Below, in pieces: positions 1 to 7,473 of a stretch of DNA of 64,000 bases. The notes under the pieces were generated by a model. The model had not been told where the DNA came from. It did no database searches and saw only the letters and a list, made by a program, of their open reading frames with translations. Position numbers and translations under genes: made by a program. Origin of the DNA: Cedecea neteri (GTDB taxonomy: Bacteria > Pseudomonadota > Gammaproteobacteria > Enterobacterales > Enterobacteriaceae); NCBI RefSeq assembly GCF_000757825.1, contig NZ_CP009451.1:744001-808000 (forward strand). Reading direction: 5' to 3'. The stretch's first letter is position 1; each line of letters begins with the position of its first letter.

Positions 1-57
1 TAAAACGGGCTTATAGTAATGGCGGTTCTGCTATAAGCCTTATCAATTTTATTTTTG

Positions 58-82
58 CGGAAGCCGGAGCGCTTCCGTTTTT
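58..82 (+). terminator. Hairpin with T-run upstream of cfa
   Basis: Seven-base-pair stem (CGGAAGC / GCTTCCG) with a six-base loop, followed by TTTTT. It looks like the intrinsic terminator of the gene lying left of the window, whose stop codon may be the TAA at positions 1-3. It would also lie inside any long cfa transcript started further upstream. Confidence 0.7.
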
Positions 83-188
83 CCATGGATGGCCTTTCAG
101 TAAGGGAGAATCCTTCCTTTCTCTGTTCTACGTCGGATATCAGGCACGCGGATTTTTCCGTGAGAGTTCTCACAAGCCGTGAATAGCG

Positions 189-196
189 TCTACGCT
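189..196 (+). promoter_or_regulatory. Candidate sigma-S -10 element of cfa
   Basis: TCTACGCT resembles the extended -10 of stationary-phase (RpoS) promoters. It would start transcription near position 203, about 33 bases before the cfa start codon. That matches the known proximal, RpoS-dependent cfa promoter of E. coli. A TATAGT at 12-17 sits where the E. coli distal promoter would be. Both are inferred from position and motif. Confidence 0.5.
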
Positions 197-235
197 GTTT
201 TAAGGTTCTGATCACAACAAGGTGATGGAGAAGCT

Positions 236-1384
236 ATGAGTTCATCGTGTATAGAAGAAGTGAGCGTACGAGATAACGAATGGTATCGTATCGCAAATGA
301 AATGCTGAGTCGGGCAGGTATTACGCTCAACGGCTCAAACCCTTTCGATATTCAGGTTAAAAACCCGGATTTTTTTAAACGCGTTCTGCAGGAAGGTTCC
401 CTCGGCCTTGGCGAAAGCTATATGGACGGCTGGTGGGAATGCGAACGGCTGGATATCTTTTTCACCAAAGTCCTGCGCGCCGGGCTGGAAAATCAACTGC
501 CCCATCATTTCAAAGATACCCTGCGTATCGCGGCGGCAAGGCTGGTTAACCTGCAGTCGAAGAAACGCGCCTGGATAGTCGGCAAAGAACATTACGATCT
601 CGGCAACGACCTGTTCAACCGAATGCTCGACAAGCACATGCAGTATTCCTGCGGCTACTGGAAAGAAGCCACCAATCTCAGCGAAGCGCAGGACGCCAAG
701 CTCAAAATGATCTGCGAAAAACTTCAGCTTAAACCCGGCATGAAGCTGCTGGACATCGGCTGCGGTTGGGGCGGTCTTGCCGAGTATGCCGCACGAAACT
801 ACGACGTTTCAGTCTTCGGCGTCACCATCTCTGCGGAACAACAAAAAATGGCGCAGGCGCGCTGCAAAGGCCTGGATGTGACCATCCTTCTGCAGGATTA
901 CCGCGACCTGAATGAGCAATTTGACCGCATTGTCTCCGTCGGGATGTTTGAGCACGTTGGGCCAAAAAATTATGCCACCTACTTTGAGGTTGCCGACCGC
1001 AATCTCAAACCAGACGGTATTTTCCTGCTGCACACGATAGGTTCTAAAAAGACCGACAACAACGTCGATCCGTGGATTAATAAGTACATTTTCCCTAACG
1101 GTTGCCTGCCTTCTGTGCGTCAGATTGCCGACGCCAGCGAGCCGCATTTTGTGATGGAAGACTGGCACAACTTCGGCGCCGACTATGACAAAACGCTGAT
1201 GGCCTGGCACGAACGTTTTCTCGCCAGCTGGCCGGAAATCGCCGATAACTACTCTGAACGCTTTAAAAGGATGTTTAGCTACTACCTGAACGCCTGCGCC
1301 GGTGCTTTCCGGGCACGCGATATCCAACTTTGGCAGGTAGTCTTCAGCCGCGGCATCGAGCACGGTCTGCGCGTTCCTCGCTAA
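236..1384 (+). CDS. cfa: Cyclopropane-fatty-acyl-phospholipid synthase
   Basis: Transfers a methylene group from S-adenosylmethionine to cis double bonds of unsaturated acyl chains in membrane phospholipids, forming cyclopropane rings in stationary phase and under acid stress. It acts at the inner membrane face. The 382 residues match the E. coli length. The SAM-binding glycine motif (GCGWGG) is at residues 175-180. Residues C139, E239, H266 and Y317, known to line the bicarbonate-containing active site in E. coli, are all present at the same numbers. The start has a GGAG ribosome site seven bases upstream. A terminator follows directly. The long leader suggests post-transcriptional control, as known for cfa with the sRNA RydC in E. 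coli. Confidence 0.97.
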   Translation: MSSSCIEEVSVRDNEWYRIANEMLSRAGITLNGSNPFDIQVKNPDFFKRVLQEGSLGLGESYMDGWWECERLDIFFTKVLRAGLENQLPHHFKDTLRIAAARLVNLQSKKRAWIVGKEHYDLGNDLFNRMLDKHMQYSCGYWKEATNLSEAQDAKLKMICEKLQLKPGMKLLDIGCGWGGLAEYAARNYDVSVFGVTISAEQQKMAQARCKGLDVTILLQDYRDLNEQFDRIVSVGMFEHVGPKNYATYFEVADRNLKPDGIFLLHTIGSKKTDNNVDPWINKYIFPNGCLPSVRQIADASEPHFVMEDWHNFGADYDKTLMAWHERFLASWPEIADNYSERFKRMFSYYLNACAGAFRARDIQLWQVVFSRGIEHGLRVPR

Positions 1385-1390
1385 AACCAG

Positions 1391-1412
1391 CCCGGCGTTT
1401 GCCGGGTTTTTT
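1391..1412 (+). terminator. Terminator of cfa
   Basis: CCCGGC / GCCGGG stem, GTTT loop, then six T; begins seven bases after the cfa stop codon. Confidence 0.9.
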
Positions 1413-1442
1413 CATTTTCAATTGTCTCTCCTTGCGCACCAA

Positions 1443-1458
1443 TGTGATTAGCCTCACA
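1443..1458 (+). promoter_or_regulatory. CRP-binding site upstream of the glycosidase gene
   Basis: TGTGA-N6-TCACA is a perfect match to the cAMP receptor protein consensus. Its centre lies about 160 bases before the glycosidase ATG, and no other gene starts downstream on this strand. Catabolite control of the glycosidase is the natural reading. Confidence 0.75.
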
Positions 1459-1519
1459 GGTTTAGGCCTGTCTGAGCGTGGCGGCTTGATCTGCTTAACA
1501 GATATCGTTTCCTGCCATA

Positions 1520-1531
1520 GAAACCGGTTTC
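1520..1531 (+). promoter_or_regulatory. LacI/GalR-type operator upstream of the glycosidase gene
   Basis: GAAACCGGTTTC is a perfect 12-bp palindrome with the central CG typical of LacI/GalR operators and very close to the AscG operator of E. coli. It lies between the CRP site and the gene, where a repressor would block transcription. No regulator gene is adjacent. Confidence 0.65.
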
Positions 1532-1610
1532 ATCAATCACAGACAATCACGACATTGACCGAATAAATGATTGCCTGTCGGAGATGACAGGCCTGACCGT
1601 GAGGATAACG

Positions 1611-3002
1611 ATGAAATACGCATTTCCTGAGCATTTCTGGTGGGGCAGCGCCGCTTCCGGCCCACAAACCGAAGGTGAAGCGCTGAATTTTGGCAAGTCT
1701 GAAACCATCTGGGATCGATGGTTCGCCGAGCAGCCGAACCGTTTCCACCACGGCGTCGGGCCGCAAAATACCTCCACGTTCTATCAGCGCTGGAAGCAGG
1801 ACATCGCCCTGCTGAAAAAGCTCAACCATAATACCTTCCGCACCTCGATTTCCTGGGCTCGCCTGATCCCGGACGGCACCGGCGAAGTCAACCCGCTGGC
1901 GGTGGAGTTCTACAATAAGGTGATAGACGAGCTGCTAGCCCAGGGCATTAAGCCGTTTATTAACCTGTACCATTTTGATATGCCAATGGTGATGCAGGAA
2001 AAAGGTGGCTGGGAAAGCCGTGAAGTGGTTGACGCTTATGCCGCCTACGCCAATACCTGCTTTGAACTGTTCGGCGACCGCGTGAAACACTGGTTTACCT
2101 TTAATGAGCCGGTTGTGCCGGTTGAATGCGGCTACCTCTATGACTACCACTATCCTAACGTGGTGGATTTCAACCGCGCGGTAACCGTGGCCTACCACAC
2201 CATGATTGCCCATGCGAAAGCGGTTAAGGCTTACCACGCGCGTAATGACGACGGCCAGATTGGCATCATTCTTAACTTAACGCCTTCTTACCCGCGCTCG
2301 CAGAACCCTGCAGACGTGAAGGCGGCAAACCTGGCTGACCTGATGTTCAACCGCAGCTTCCTCGACCCGGCGCTGCGTGGCGAATACCCTGCAGAGCTTA
2401 TTGCCTTCCTGAAAGAGCACGATAAGCTGCCGGCCTGCCAGCCGGAAGATAAAGCCCTGCTTGCCGCAGGCGTCGTAGACCTGCTCGGCATTAACTACTA
2501 CCAGCCGCGCCGCATTAAATGCCGCGACACGCTGGTTAACCCGGAGAGTCCGTTTATGCCGGAGTGGTTCTTTGAGTCCTATGAGATGCCTGGGCGCAAA
2601 ATGAACCCTTATCGCGGCTGGGAGATTTACGAGCGTGGGATCTACGATATCCTGACCAATCTGCGCGAAAACTACGGCAACCCGGCCTGCTATATTTCAG
2701 AAAATGGCATGGGCGTGGAAAACGAGCAGCGCTTTATCAAGGCCGGGCAGATAGACGATGATTACCGCATCGATTTCGTCCGCGACCATCTGAAGTGGCT
2801 GCATAAAGGCATCAGCGAGGGCAGCAACTGTCTTGGCTACCATATGTGGACCTTTATTGATAACTGGTCCTGGTGCAACGCCTACAAAAACCGCTATGGA
2901 TTTGTCTCGCTGGATCTCAATACCCAGCAGCGTACCATCAAGAAAAGCGGCGAATGGTTTATGAAAACCGCCGCAGAAAACGGGTTTAACGAGCAGGACT
3001 AA
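1611..3002 (+). CDS. Glycoside hydrolase family 1 (probable 6-phospho-beta-glucosidase)
   Basis: Hydrolyses beta-glucosides or their 6-phosphates in the cytoplasm. The 463-residue protein has both retaining-glycosidase glutamates: acid/base E166 in TFNEP and nucleophile E364 in ISENG. The C-terminal YKNRYGF segment carries the Lys and Tyr often used to hold a sugar phosphate, but the usual SxS..K loop of E. coli BglA/AscB is not clear, so a non-phosphorylated substrate remains possible. The start at 1611 is chosen for its GAGGAT ribosome site; an upstream in-frame ATG at 1584 lies inside a leader hairpin. No PTS permease or regulator is adjacent, so substrate uptake must be encoded elsewhere. 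E. coli K-12 has no gene at this position. CRP-like and LacI-type sites precede it. Confidence 0.85.
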   Translation: MKYAFPEHFWWGSAASGPQTEGEALNFGKSETIWDRWFAEQPNRFHHGVGPQNTSTFYQRWKQDIALLKKLNHNTFRTSISWARLIPDGTGEVNPLAVEFYNKVIDELLAQGIKPFINLYHFDMPMVMQEKGGWESREVVDAYAAYANTCFELFGDRVKHWFTFNEPVVPVECGYLYDYHYPNVVDFNRAVTVAYHTMIAHAKAVKAYHARNDDGQIGIILNLTPSYPRSQNPADVKAANLADLMFNRSFLDPALRGEYPAELIAFLKEHDKLPACQPEDKALLAAGVVDLLGINYYQPRRIKCRDTLVNPESPFMPEWFFESYEMPGRKMNPYRGWEIYERGIYDILTNLRENYGNPACYISENGMGVENEQRFIKAGQIDDDYRIDFVRDHLKWLHKGISEGSNCLGYHMWTFIDNWSWCNAYKNRYGFVSLDLNTQQRTIKKSGEWFMKTAAENGFNEQD

Positions 3003-3010
3003 CAAACAAA

Positions 3011-3036
3011 AACGGGGCCAAATGGCCCCGTTTTGT
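3011..3036. terminator. Bidirectional terminator between glycosidase and ribE
   Basis: Ten-base-pair stem (AACGGGGCCA / TGGCCCCGTT) with a two-base loop. T-rich tracts follow on both strands, so it serves both convergent genes. Confidence 0.9.
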
Positions 3037-3051
3037 TATGGCTTGAAACGT

Positions 3052-3696
3052 TTATTCGCCGGCAGGAATTGCCGCCACCAGCGCCGCCTCGCGGCTGGCC
3101 AACACGCGCTCAACGGTGTCGACAATCGCCTGGGTCTGCGGGTCGATTTCAATGTTCACGCGCTGCCCCAGCTTTTTAGCGCCGAGAGTAGTACGCTCCA
3201 GCGTTTCTGGGATCAGGTGTACACAAAAACGCGTTGCGGTCACCTCGCCCACCGTCAGGCTAATACCGTCGATGCCCACGTATCCTTTATAAAGGATGTA
3301 TTTCATCAGGGCTTTATCCTGAATCTTAAACCAGATTTGGCGGTTATTTTCTGAGGTCAGAATTTTAGAAATTTCTGCCGTGGTCATAATATGGCCCGAC
3401 ATTAAATGGCCGCCGATTTCATCGTTAAATTTGGCCGCACGCTCTACGTTAACGCTGTCGCCCACGTTTAACTCACCGAGGTTGGTAATACGCAGCGTCT
3501 CTTTCATCAGGTCAAAGCTGACGTGATTCCCGTTAATTTCGGTCACCGTCAGGCAGCAGCCGTTGTGCGCTACCGAAGCACCGGTTTCAAGGTCTGGCAG
3601 CATTTCAGTTGGCATATCAATAACGTGGGTGCGGAAATTCGGTTTCTCATCGATGGAAACCAGGGTAGCCGTGCCCTGCACAATACCTGTAAACAT
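3052..3696 (-). CDS. ribE: Riboflavin synthase, alpha subunit
   Basis: Dismutates two molecules of 6,7-dimethyl-8-ribityllumazine into riboflavin and a pyrimidinedione, the last step of vitamin B2 synthesis. The 214-residue protein starts with the family signature MFTGIVQG and consists of two homologous lumazine-binding barrels (about residues 1-95 and 96-195). The second repeats the pattern with [17 protein letters not shown] precedes the ATG. It is monocistronic and divergent from mdtK, as in E. coli, where the gene is also called ribC. No FMN riboswitch is recognisable in the short upstream region. Confidence 0.96.
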   Translation of the reverse strand: MFTGIVQGTATLVSIDEKPNFRTHVIDMPTEMLPDLETGASVAHNGCCLTVTEINGNHVSFDLMKETLRITNLGELNVGDSVNVERAAKFNDEIGGHLMSGHIMTTAEISKILTSENNRQIWFKIQDKALMKYILYKGYVGIDGISLTVGEVTATRFCVHLIPETLERTTLGAKKLGQRVNIEIDPQTQAIVDTVERVLASREAALVAAIPAGE

Positions 3697-3837
3697 CTAA
3701 AAACTCCTGGTAAATCACATGCGGTAACGCTACCGCCTTTAACAGACATTTTCGCACTTTAGCAGTTGGAAAATAAGCTTGCCAGCGCTCCTCGTGCTCA
3801 CGCTATATTTTTGACTGGCGTATAAATAAACTCTCGC

Positions 3838-3897
3838 TACAATAGACTGGCTATCTCCCCTGTTCATCTTCTTGCTGCCTGTTTTGGCGGCTTTTTT
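3838..3897 (+). promoter_or_regulatory. mdtK promoter element and leader terminator hairpin
   Basis: A TACAAT -10-like element at 3838-3843 is followed at 3874-3897 by a GCTGCC / GGCGGC hairpin (one G-T pair) and six T. This is a complete intrinsic-terminator shape 36 bases before the mdtK ATG. Transcription from this promoter would meet the terminator before the gene, suggesting attenuation or a short leader RNA. No -35 at ideal spacing is obvious. Confidence 0.5.
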
Positions 3898-3933
3898 AGT
3901 CTCTAATACATATAAAAATAATCAGGTGTAAAT

Positions 3934-5307
3934 ATGCAGAAGTACCTCACCGAAGCTCGCCAGCTCCTTGCCCTGGCGATACCTGTCATCATCGCGCAGG
4001 TCGCTCAAACCGCAATGGGATTCGTCGATACCGTCATGGCCGGTGGCTACAGCGCTACCGACATGGCGGCCGTTGCCATCGGCACCTCTATCTGGCTGCC
4101 CGCAATTCTCTTTGGCCACGGGCTGCTATTGGCCTTAACGCCAACCGTGGCGCAACTTAACGGCTCGGGCCGACGCGAGCGCATTGCACACCAGGTTCGC
4201 CAGGGATTCTGGCTGGCCGGCATGGTCTCCGTGCTGGTGATGGTGGTGCTCTGGAACGCGGGCTATATCATTCATGCCATGCACAACATCGATCCGGAAC
4301 TGGCGGATAAAGCCGTACGTTACCTGCGCGCGCTGCTTTGGGGGGCACCGGGTTATCTGTTCTTCCAGGTAGGACGTAACCAGTGCGAAGGCCTGGCAAA
4401 AACCAAGCCTGGCATGGTGATGGGCTTTATTGGCCTGCTGGTGAACATTCCGGTTAACTATATCTTTATTTACGGCCATTTCGGCATGCCGGAATTGGGC
4501 GGCGTGGGCTGCGGTGTGGCAACGGCGGCGGTTTACTGGGTGATGTTCTTCAGCATGCTTTCCTATATCAAGAAAGCCCGCTCGATGCGCGACATTAAAA
4601 ACCCGGACGATTTCAGTAAACCGGACTGGGCGGTGCTTAAACGTTTAAGCCAGCTTGGGCTGCCGATTGCGCTGGCGTTATTCTTCGAAGTGACGCTGTT
4701 CGCCGTCGTCGCCCTGCTTGTGTCTCCACTCGGCATTACCGACGTTGCCGGCCACCAGATTGCGCTTAACTTTAGCTCGCTGATGTTTGTGTTACCGCTT
4801 TCATTAGGCGCAGCGGTGACCATCCGGGTTGGCTTCCGCCTTGGCCAGGGCTCAACCCTGGACGCGCAGGTCGCCGCCCGCACCGGCGTTGGCGTGGCGA
4901 TTTGCCTGGCGATGTGTACGGCGCTGTTTACCGTCACCTTCCGCGAGCACATCGCACTGCTTTATAACGACAACCCGGCGGTTGTGGCGCTGGCTGCGCA
5001 CCTGATGCTGCTGGCGGCGATTTATCAAATCTCCGACTCGATTCAGGTTATCGGCAGCGGCGTGCTGCGCGGCTATAAAGATACGCGTTCGATCTTCTTT
5101 ATCACCTTTATCGCCTATTGGGTGCTCGGTCTGCCGAGCGGCTATGTGCTGGCGCTTACCGACTGGGTGGTTGAACCGATGGGGCCGGCAGGGTTCTGGA
5201 TTGGCTTTATTGTCGGCCTGACCTCCGCCGCTATTCTGATGATGCTGCGCATGCGCTGGCTGCAACGTCAGCCTTCCGTCACTATCCTGCAGCGTGCTGC
5301 ACGTTAA
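3934..5307 (+). CDS. mdtK: Multidrug efflux transporter MdtK (MATE family)
   Basis: Inner-membrane exporter that uses ion gradients to expel cationic drugs such as norfloxacin. The 457 residues match E. coli MdtK (formerly YdhE/NorE). The sequence shows two MatE domains, each of six membrane segments, with the N-terminal signature [21 protein letters not shown]. It is flanked by ribE and the valine tRNAs, exactly as in E. coli. Expression may be limited by the terminator-like hairpin in its leader. Confidence 0.96.
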   Translation: MQKYLTEARQLLALAIPVIIAQVAQTAMGFVDTVMAGGYSATDMAAVAIGTSIWLPAILFGHGLLLALTPTVAQLNGSGRRERIAHQVRQGFWLAGMVSVLVMVVLWNAGYIIHAMHNIDPELADKAVRYLRALLWGAPGYLFFQVGRNQCEGLAKTKPGMVMGFIGLLVNIPVNYIFIYGHFGMPELGGVGCGVATAAVYWVMFFSMLSYIKKARSMRDIKNPDDFSKPDWAVLKRLSQLGLPIALALFFEVTLFAVVALLVSPLGITDVAGHQIALNFSSLMFVLPLSLGAAVTIRVGFRLGQGSTLDAQVAARTGVGVAICLAMCTALFTVTFREHIALLYNDNPAVVALAAHLMLLAAIYQISDSIQVIGSGVLRGYKDTRSIFFITFIAYWVLGLPSGYVLALTDWVVEPMGPAGFWIGFIVGLTSAAILMMLRMRWLQRQPSVTILQRAAR

Positions 5308-5317
5308 TTAAACAGAA

Positions 5318-5342
5318 GTGGCCGCGTCAGCGGCTACTTTCT
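5318..5342 (+). terminator. Probable terminator of mdtK
   Basis: Stem GTGGCCGC / GCGGCTAC with GTCA loop, followed by TTTCT, ten bases after the stop codon. Confidence 0.65.
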
Positions 5343-5404
5343 CAACACTCTGCGCAGATGCTCGGCAATTGCGTGAAATCTGGAATAAAATTGCGAGTTT
5401 CCCC

Positions 5405-5433
5405 TTGCAAGCCCCGAGGTGTATCGCTAATAT
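5405..5433 (+). promoter_or_regulatory. Promoter of the tandem valine tRNA genes
   Basis: TTGCAA and TAATAT separated by exactly 17 bases, followed by a C/G-rich discriminator (CGTCCCCGC) typical of stringently controlled stable-RNA promoters. It lies 28 bases before the first tRNA. Confidence 0.8.
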
Positions 5434-5461
5434 TCGTCCCCGCTGTCGCCAAGACAACAAT

Positions 5462-5538
5462 GCGTTCATAGCTCAGTTGGTTAGAGCACCACCTTGACAT
5501 GGTGGGGGTCGTTGGTTCGAGTCCAATTGAACGCACCA
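5462..5538 (+). tRNA. valV: tRNA-Val (anticodon GAC), copy 1
   Basis: 77 bases with acceptor stem GCGTTCA / TGAACGC, D-loop GCTCAGTTGGTTAGAGC, anticodon GAC in the loop TTGACAT, T-loop GGTTCGAGTCC and encoded CCA. It reads valine codons GUC/GUU. Position after mdtK and pairing with a second copy match E. coli valV-valW. Confidence 0.97.
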
Positions 5539-5554
5539 TTTTCAGATATTCAGT

Positions 5555-5631
5555 GCGTCCGTAGCTCAGTTGGTTAGAGCACCACCTTGACATGGTGGGG
5601 GTCGGTGGTTCGAGTCCACTCGGACGCACCA
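5555..5631 (+). tRNA. valW: tRNA-Val (anticodon GAC), copy 2
   Basis: Same body as copy 1 but with acceptor stem GCGTCCG / CGGACGC and a compensating T-stem change (GGTGG / CCACT). It lies 16 bases after copy 1 and is co-transcribed with it. CCA is encoded. Confidence 0.97.
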
Positions 5632-5829
5632 TATTTGCTAAAGCAGTTCCCTTCTGTATTCGCTTTTCTTCAACCTGATAAACTCCAAATTTCATTTTTA
5701 CACGCAAGCCGTAGCGCATGAAAACGTCAATTTTAGCGTTTTGAGCGTCCGGCGGTGTTTTGGGATGCGAAAGCCCGAAAGGTTGCATATCATAAAGCGA
5801 GTTATTCACTAAACCACGACAGGTGACCT

Positions 5830-5970
5830 ATGGAAATCGATCTCGATAATCTGGTTTTTTCCGGATTAGATGAAGCCGAAGCGCGCAACGCCGAGCGCCA
5901 GGAAGACGCAGACAAAAAAGCTCAGTCCGTAGTGGCCGATGACGACTGCGGCGACGCCTGCAAAATCTGA
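5830..5970 (+). CDS. 46-residue acidic peptide with C-terminal Cys pair (unknown)
   Basis: Short gene of 46 codons starting MEIDLDNLVFSGLDEAEA and ending DDDCGDACKI. A good ribosome site (AGGTGA) sits four bases before the ATG, and a strong intrinsic terminator begins eight bases after the stop, so it looks like a genuine monocistronic gene. The product is strongly acidic in both halves, is predicted helical in the middle, has no signal peptide or membrane segment, and has only two cysteines, in a CxxxC arrangement near the end. An Asp/Leu-rich N-terminus plus a short cysteine-bearing tail resembles a leader-core layout of modified peptides, but no modifying enzyme gene is seen beside it. Function unknown; I do not recognise the family with certainty. 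Confidence 0.7.
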   Translation: MEIDLDNLVFSGLDEAEARNAERQEDADKKAQSVVADDDCGDACKI

Positions 5971-5977
5971 TAAAAAG

Positions 5978-6002
5978 ACCGGCTTACTCAGCCGGTTTTT
6001 TT
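5978..6002 (+). terminator. Terminator of the 46-residue peptide gene
   Basis: ACCGGCT / AGCCGGT stem, five-base loop and six T. The convergent ridA-like gene ends four bases beyond. Confidence 0.9.
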
Positions 6003-6005
6003 ATG

Positions 6006-6404
6006 CTACGCCAATCTTCTCACAGCAATACATTTCACTTCTACCAGCAGCCCCGGGCGAGCCAGTTCGGACACCCCGACGCAAGTCCAGGCACAGTGCC
6101 CTCTCGGGAATAGGGCATCTTTCACCTCCCGAAAAACATCCATATGTTCCTTCATGTCTACGTGGTAAGTCGTCATCTCCACGACATCCTCAAAGCTGCA
6201 GCCCGCTGCCTGCAGGACCAGACGCAGGTTTTCCCAACAGGCCATAAATTGCGCCCTTGGGTCAGTGATTACCTGTAAATCAGGCGAGCGCCCCACCTGA
6301 CCCGCGCAATAAACCGTGTTGCCTACCACCACCGCGGGCGCATAACCCGCCCGCTCAGCAAGCACTTGCATGGACGGTGGCATAATAATTTCTCTGTCTG
6401 ACAC
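6006..6404 (-). CDS. RidA/YjgF/YER057c family protein
   Basis: 132-residue member of the RidA family, small trimeric proteins many of which hydrolyse reactive enamine/imine intermediates. The sequence has the family's TVYCAGQVG segment and the C-terminal RPGLLVEVKCIAV, where the arginine that binds the substrate carboxylate normally sits (ELARPG). It uses a GTG start with GGAGAG upstream; an in-frame ATG eight codons in is the alternative. It is 64 bases downstream of the hydrolase gene on the same strand, probably co-transcribed. It is not the canonical RidA partnering with ilv genes; the exact substrate is unknown. Confidence 0.85.
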   Translation of the reverse strand: MSDREIIMPPSMQVLAERAGYAPAVVVGNTVYCAGQVGRSPDLQVITDPRAQFMACWENLRLVLQAAGCSFEDVVEMTTYHVDMKEHMDVFREVKDALFPRGHCAWTCVGVSELARPGLLVEVKCIAVRRLA

Positions 6405-6468
6405 GACTTTCTCTCCCCATTATTCAAAGGCGCGCAATCCGCACGCCCGCAGATGAATCATTTTTATC

Positions 6469-7401
6469 TCACCCGATATTGCCCGGGTTTAGCGCATCTT
6501 CCAGGAATCTTATCGCGTTTCTCAGCGCCTGGTCTGCCTCCGGCAATATCCCGGCAAACAAATGCCAGACGTGAAACATTTCCGGCCAAACTTCCAGCGT
6601 GGTGCGAACCCGGCTTTCGCTCATGTGGGACGCAAGGCGAATGGCGTCGCTCAGCATCACCTCGTTTTCACCAACCTGTATCAGCGTGGGAGAAAGTCCT
6701 TGTACATCGGCAAAAACCGGAGAGGCGTCCGGATGTGTGGGCAGCTCTCCGGCAAGAAAACTTCGGGCCAGTTGGTTCAGGAAAGCTACGCTGCATAAAG
6801 GATCCAGCCCATCCCGAACCGTTGCAGATGCGCCGCTATGCGTTAAGTTAGCCCACGGCGAAATCGCCACGGCGGCGGCGGGTAATGCAAGGCCCGCATC
6901 GCGCGCTTTACGCATCAGCGTGACAACCATCGCGCCACCGGCAGAATCCCCCGAGATAGTCAGCGAGCGCGGATTTATACCCTGCTCAAGCAAGGTTCGG
7001 TAGGCCTGAAATACGTCATCAATTGGCGTCGGGAAAGGAAACTCAGGCGCCTGACGATAATCAACCGCAAACACTTTAGCCTTCAGGCCGCAAGCATAAC
7101 GTCCGGTTAATCCCCGATAGGCTTCTACCCCACCGTGAACGTAGCCACCGCCATGAATGTAAAGCATCACCCGGCCATCAATGACCTCCGCAGGCGTGAC
7201 CAACATTGTCCCAACGCCGCCCAGGCTGACGTGAGCAAAGGTTGCACCCTCCACGGCAGGGAACAATTTATCAAGCTGTTTCACATACTCAGCCCGAACC
7301 TCTTTCCAGTCGGTATCAGACTGGCCATACACCTTCTTCACAACCGGCCCGGCGGCTTTTATCCAGCCCTTAAGGGCTGCCTGGGCGTTATCAGGAAGCA
7401 T
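6469..7401 (-). CDS. Alpha/beta hydrolase (hormone-sensitive lipase type esterase)
   Basis: 310-residue cytoplasmic serine esterase. The HSL-type oxyanion motif HGGGYVHGG (about residue 95), nucleophile elbow GDSAGG (about residue 160), an acidic residue in GENEVMLSD and the histidine in MFHVWH make a full catalytic set. Such enzymes cleave short-chain esters or lactones; the natural substrate cannot be told. GGAGAAATAA precedes the ATG. The gene is divergent from a LysR regulator 72 bases away and followed by a RidA-like gene, a typical arrangement for a small inducible catabolic or detoxification unit. Confidence 0.85.
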   Translation of the reverse strand: MLPDNAQAALKGWIKAAGPVVKKVYGQSDTDWKEVRAEYVKQLDKLFPAVEGATFAHVSLGGVGTMLVTPAEVIDGRVMLYIHGGGYVHGGVEAYRGLTGRYACGLKAKVFAVDYRQAPEFPFPTPIDDVFQAYRTLLEQGINPRSLTISGDSAGGAMVVTLMRKARDAGLALPAAAVAISPWANLTHSGASATVRDGLDPLCSVAFLNQLARSFLAGELPTHPDASPVFADVQGLSPTLIQVGENEVMLSDAIRLASHMSESRVRTTLEVWPEMFHVWHLFAGILPEADQALRNAIRFLEDALNPGNIG

Positions 7402-7473
7402 TTATTTCTCCATTGTCTACTGTGATTAAACAAAAAAGATTATGCTCAATGATTTGACGAAAAGGGTTCACCA

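Noticed and set aside
5342..5809. 155-codon minus-strand frame running through the valine tRNAs
   Set aside because: It translates the two tRNA genes, producing an artificial internal repeat (SGLEPPTPTMSRW-like).
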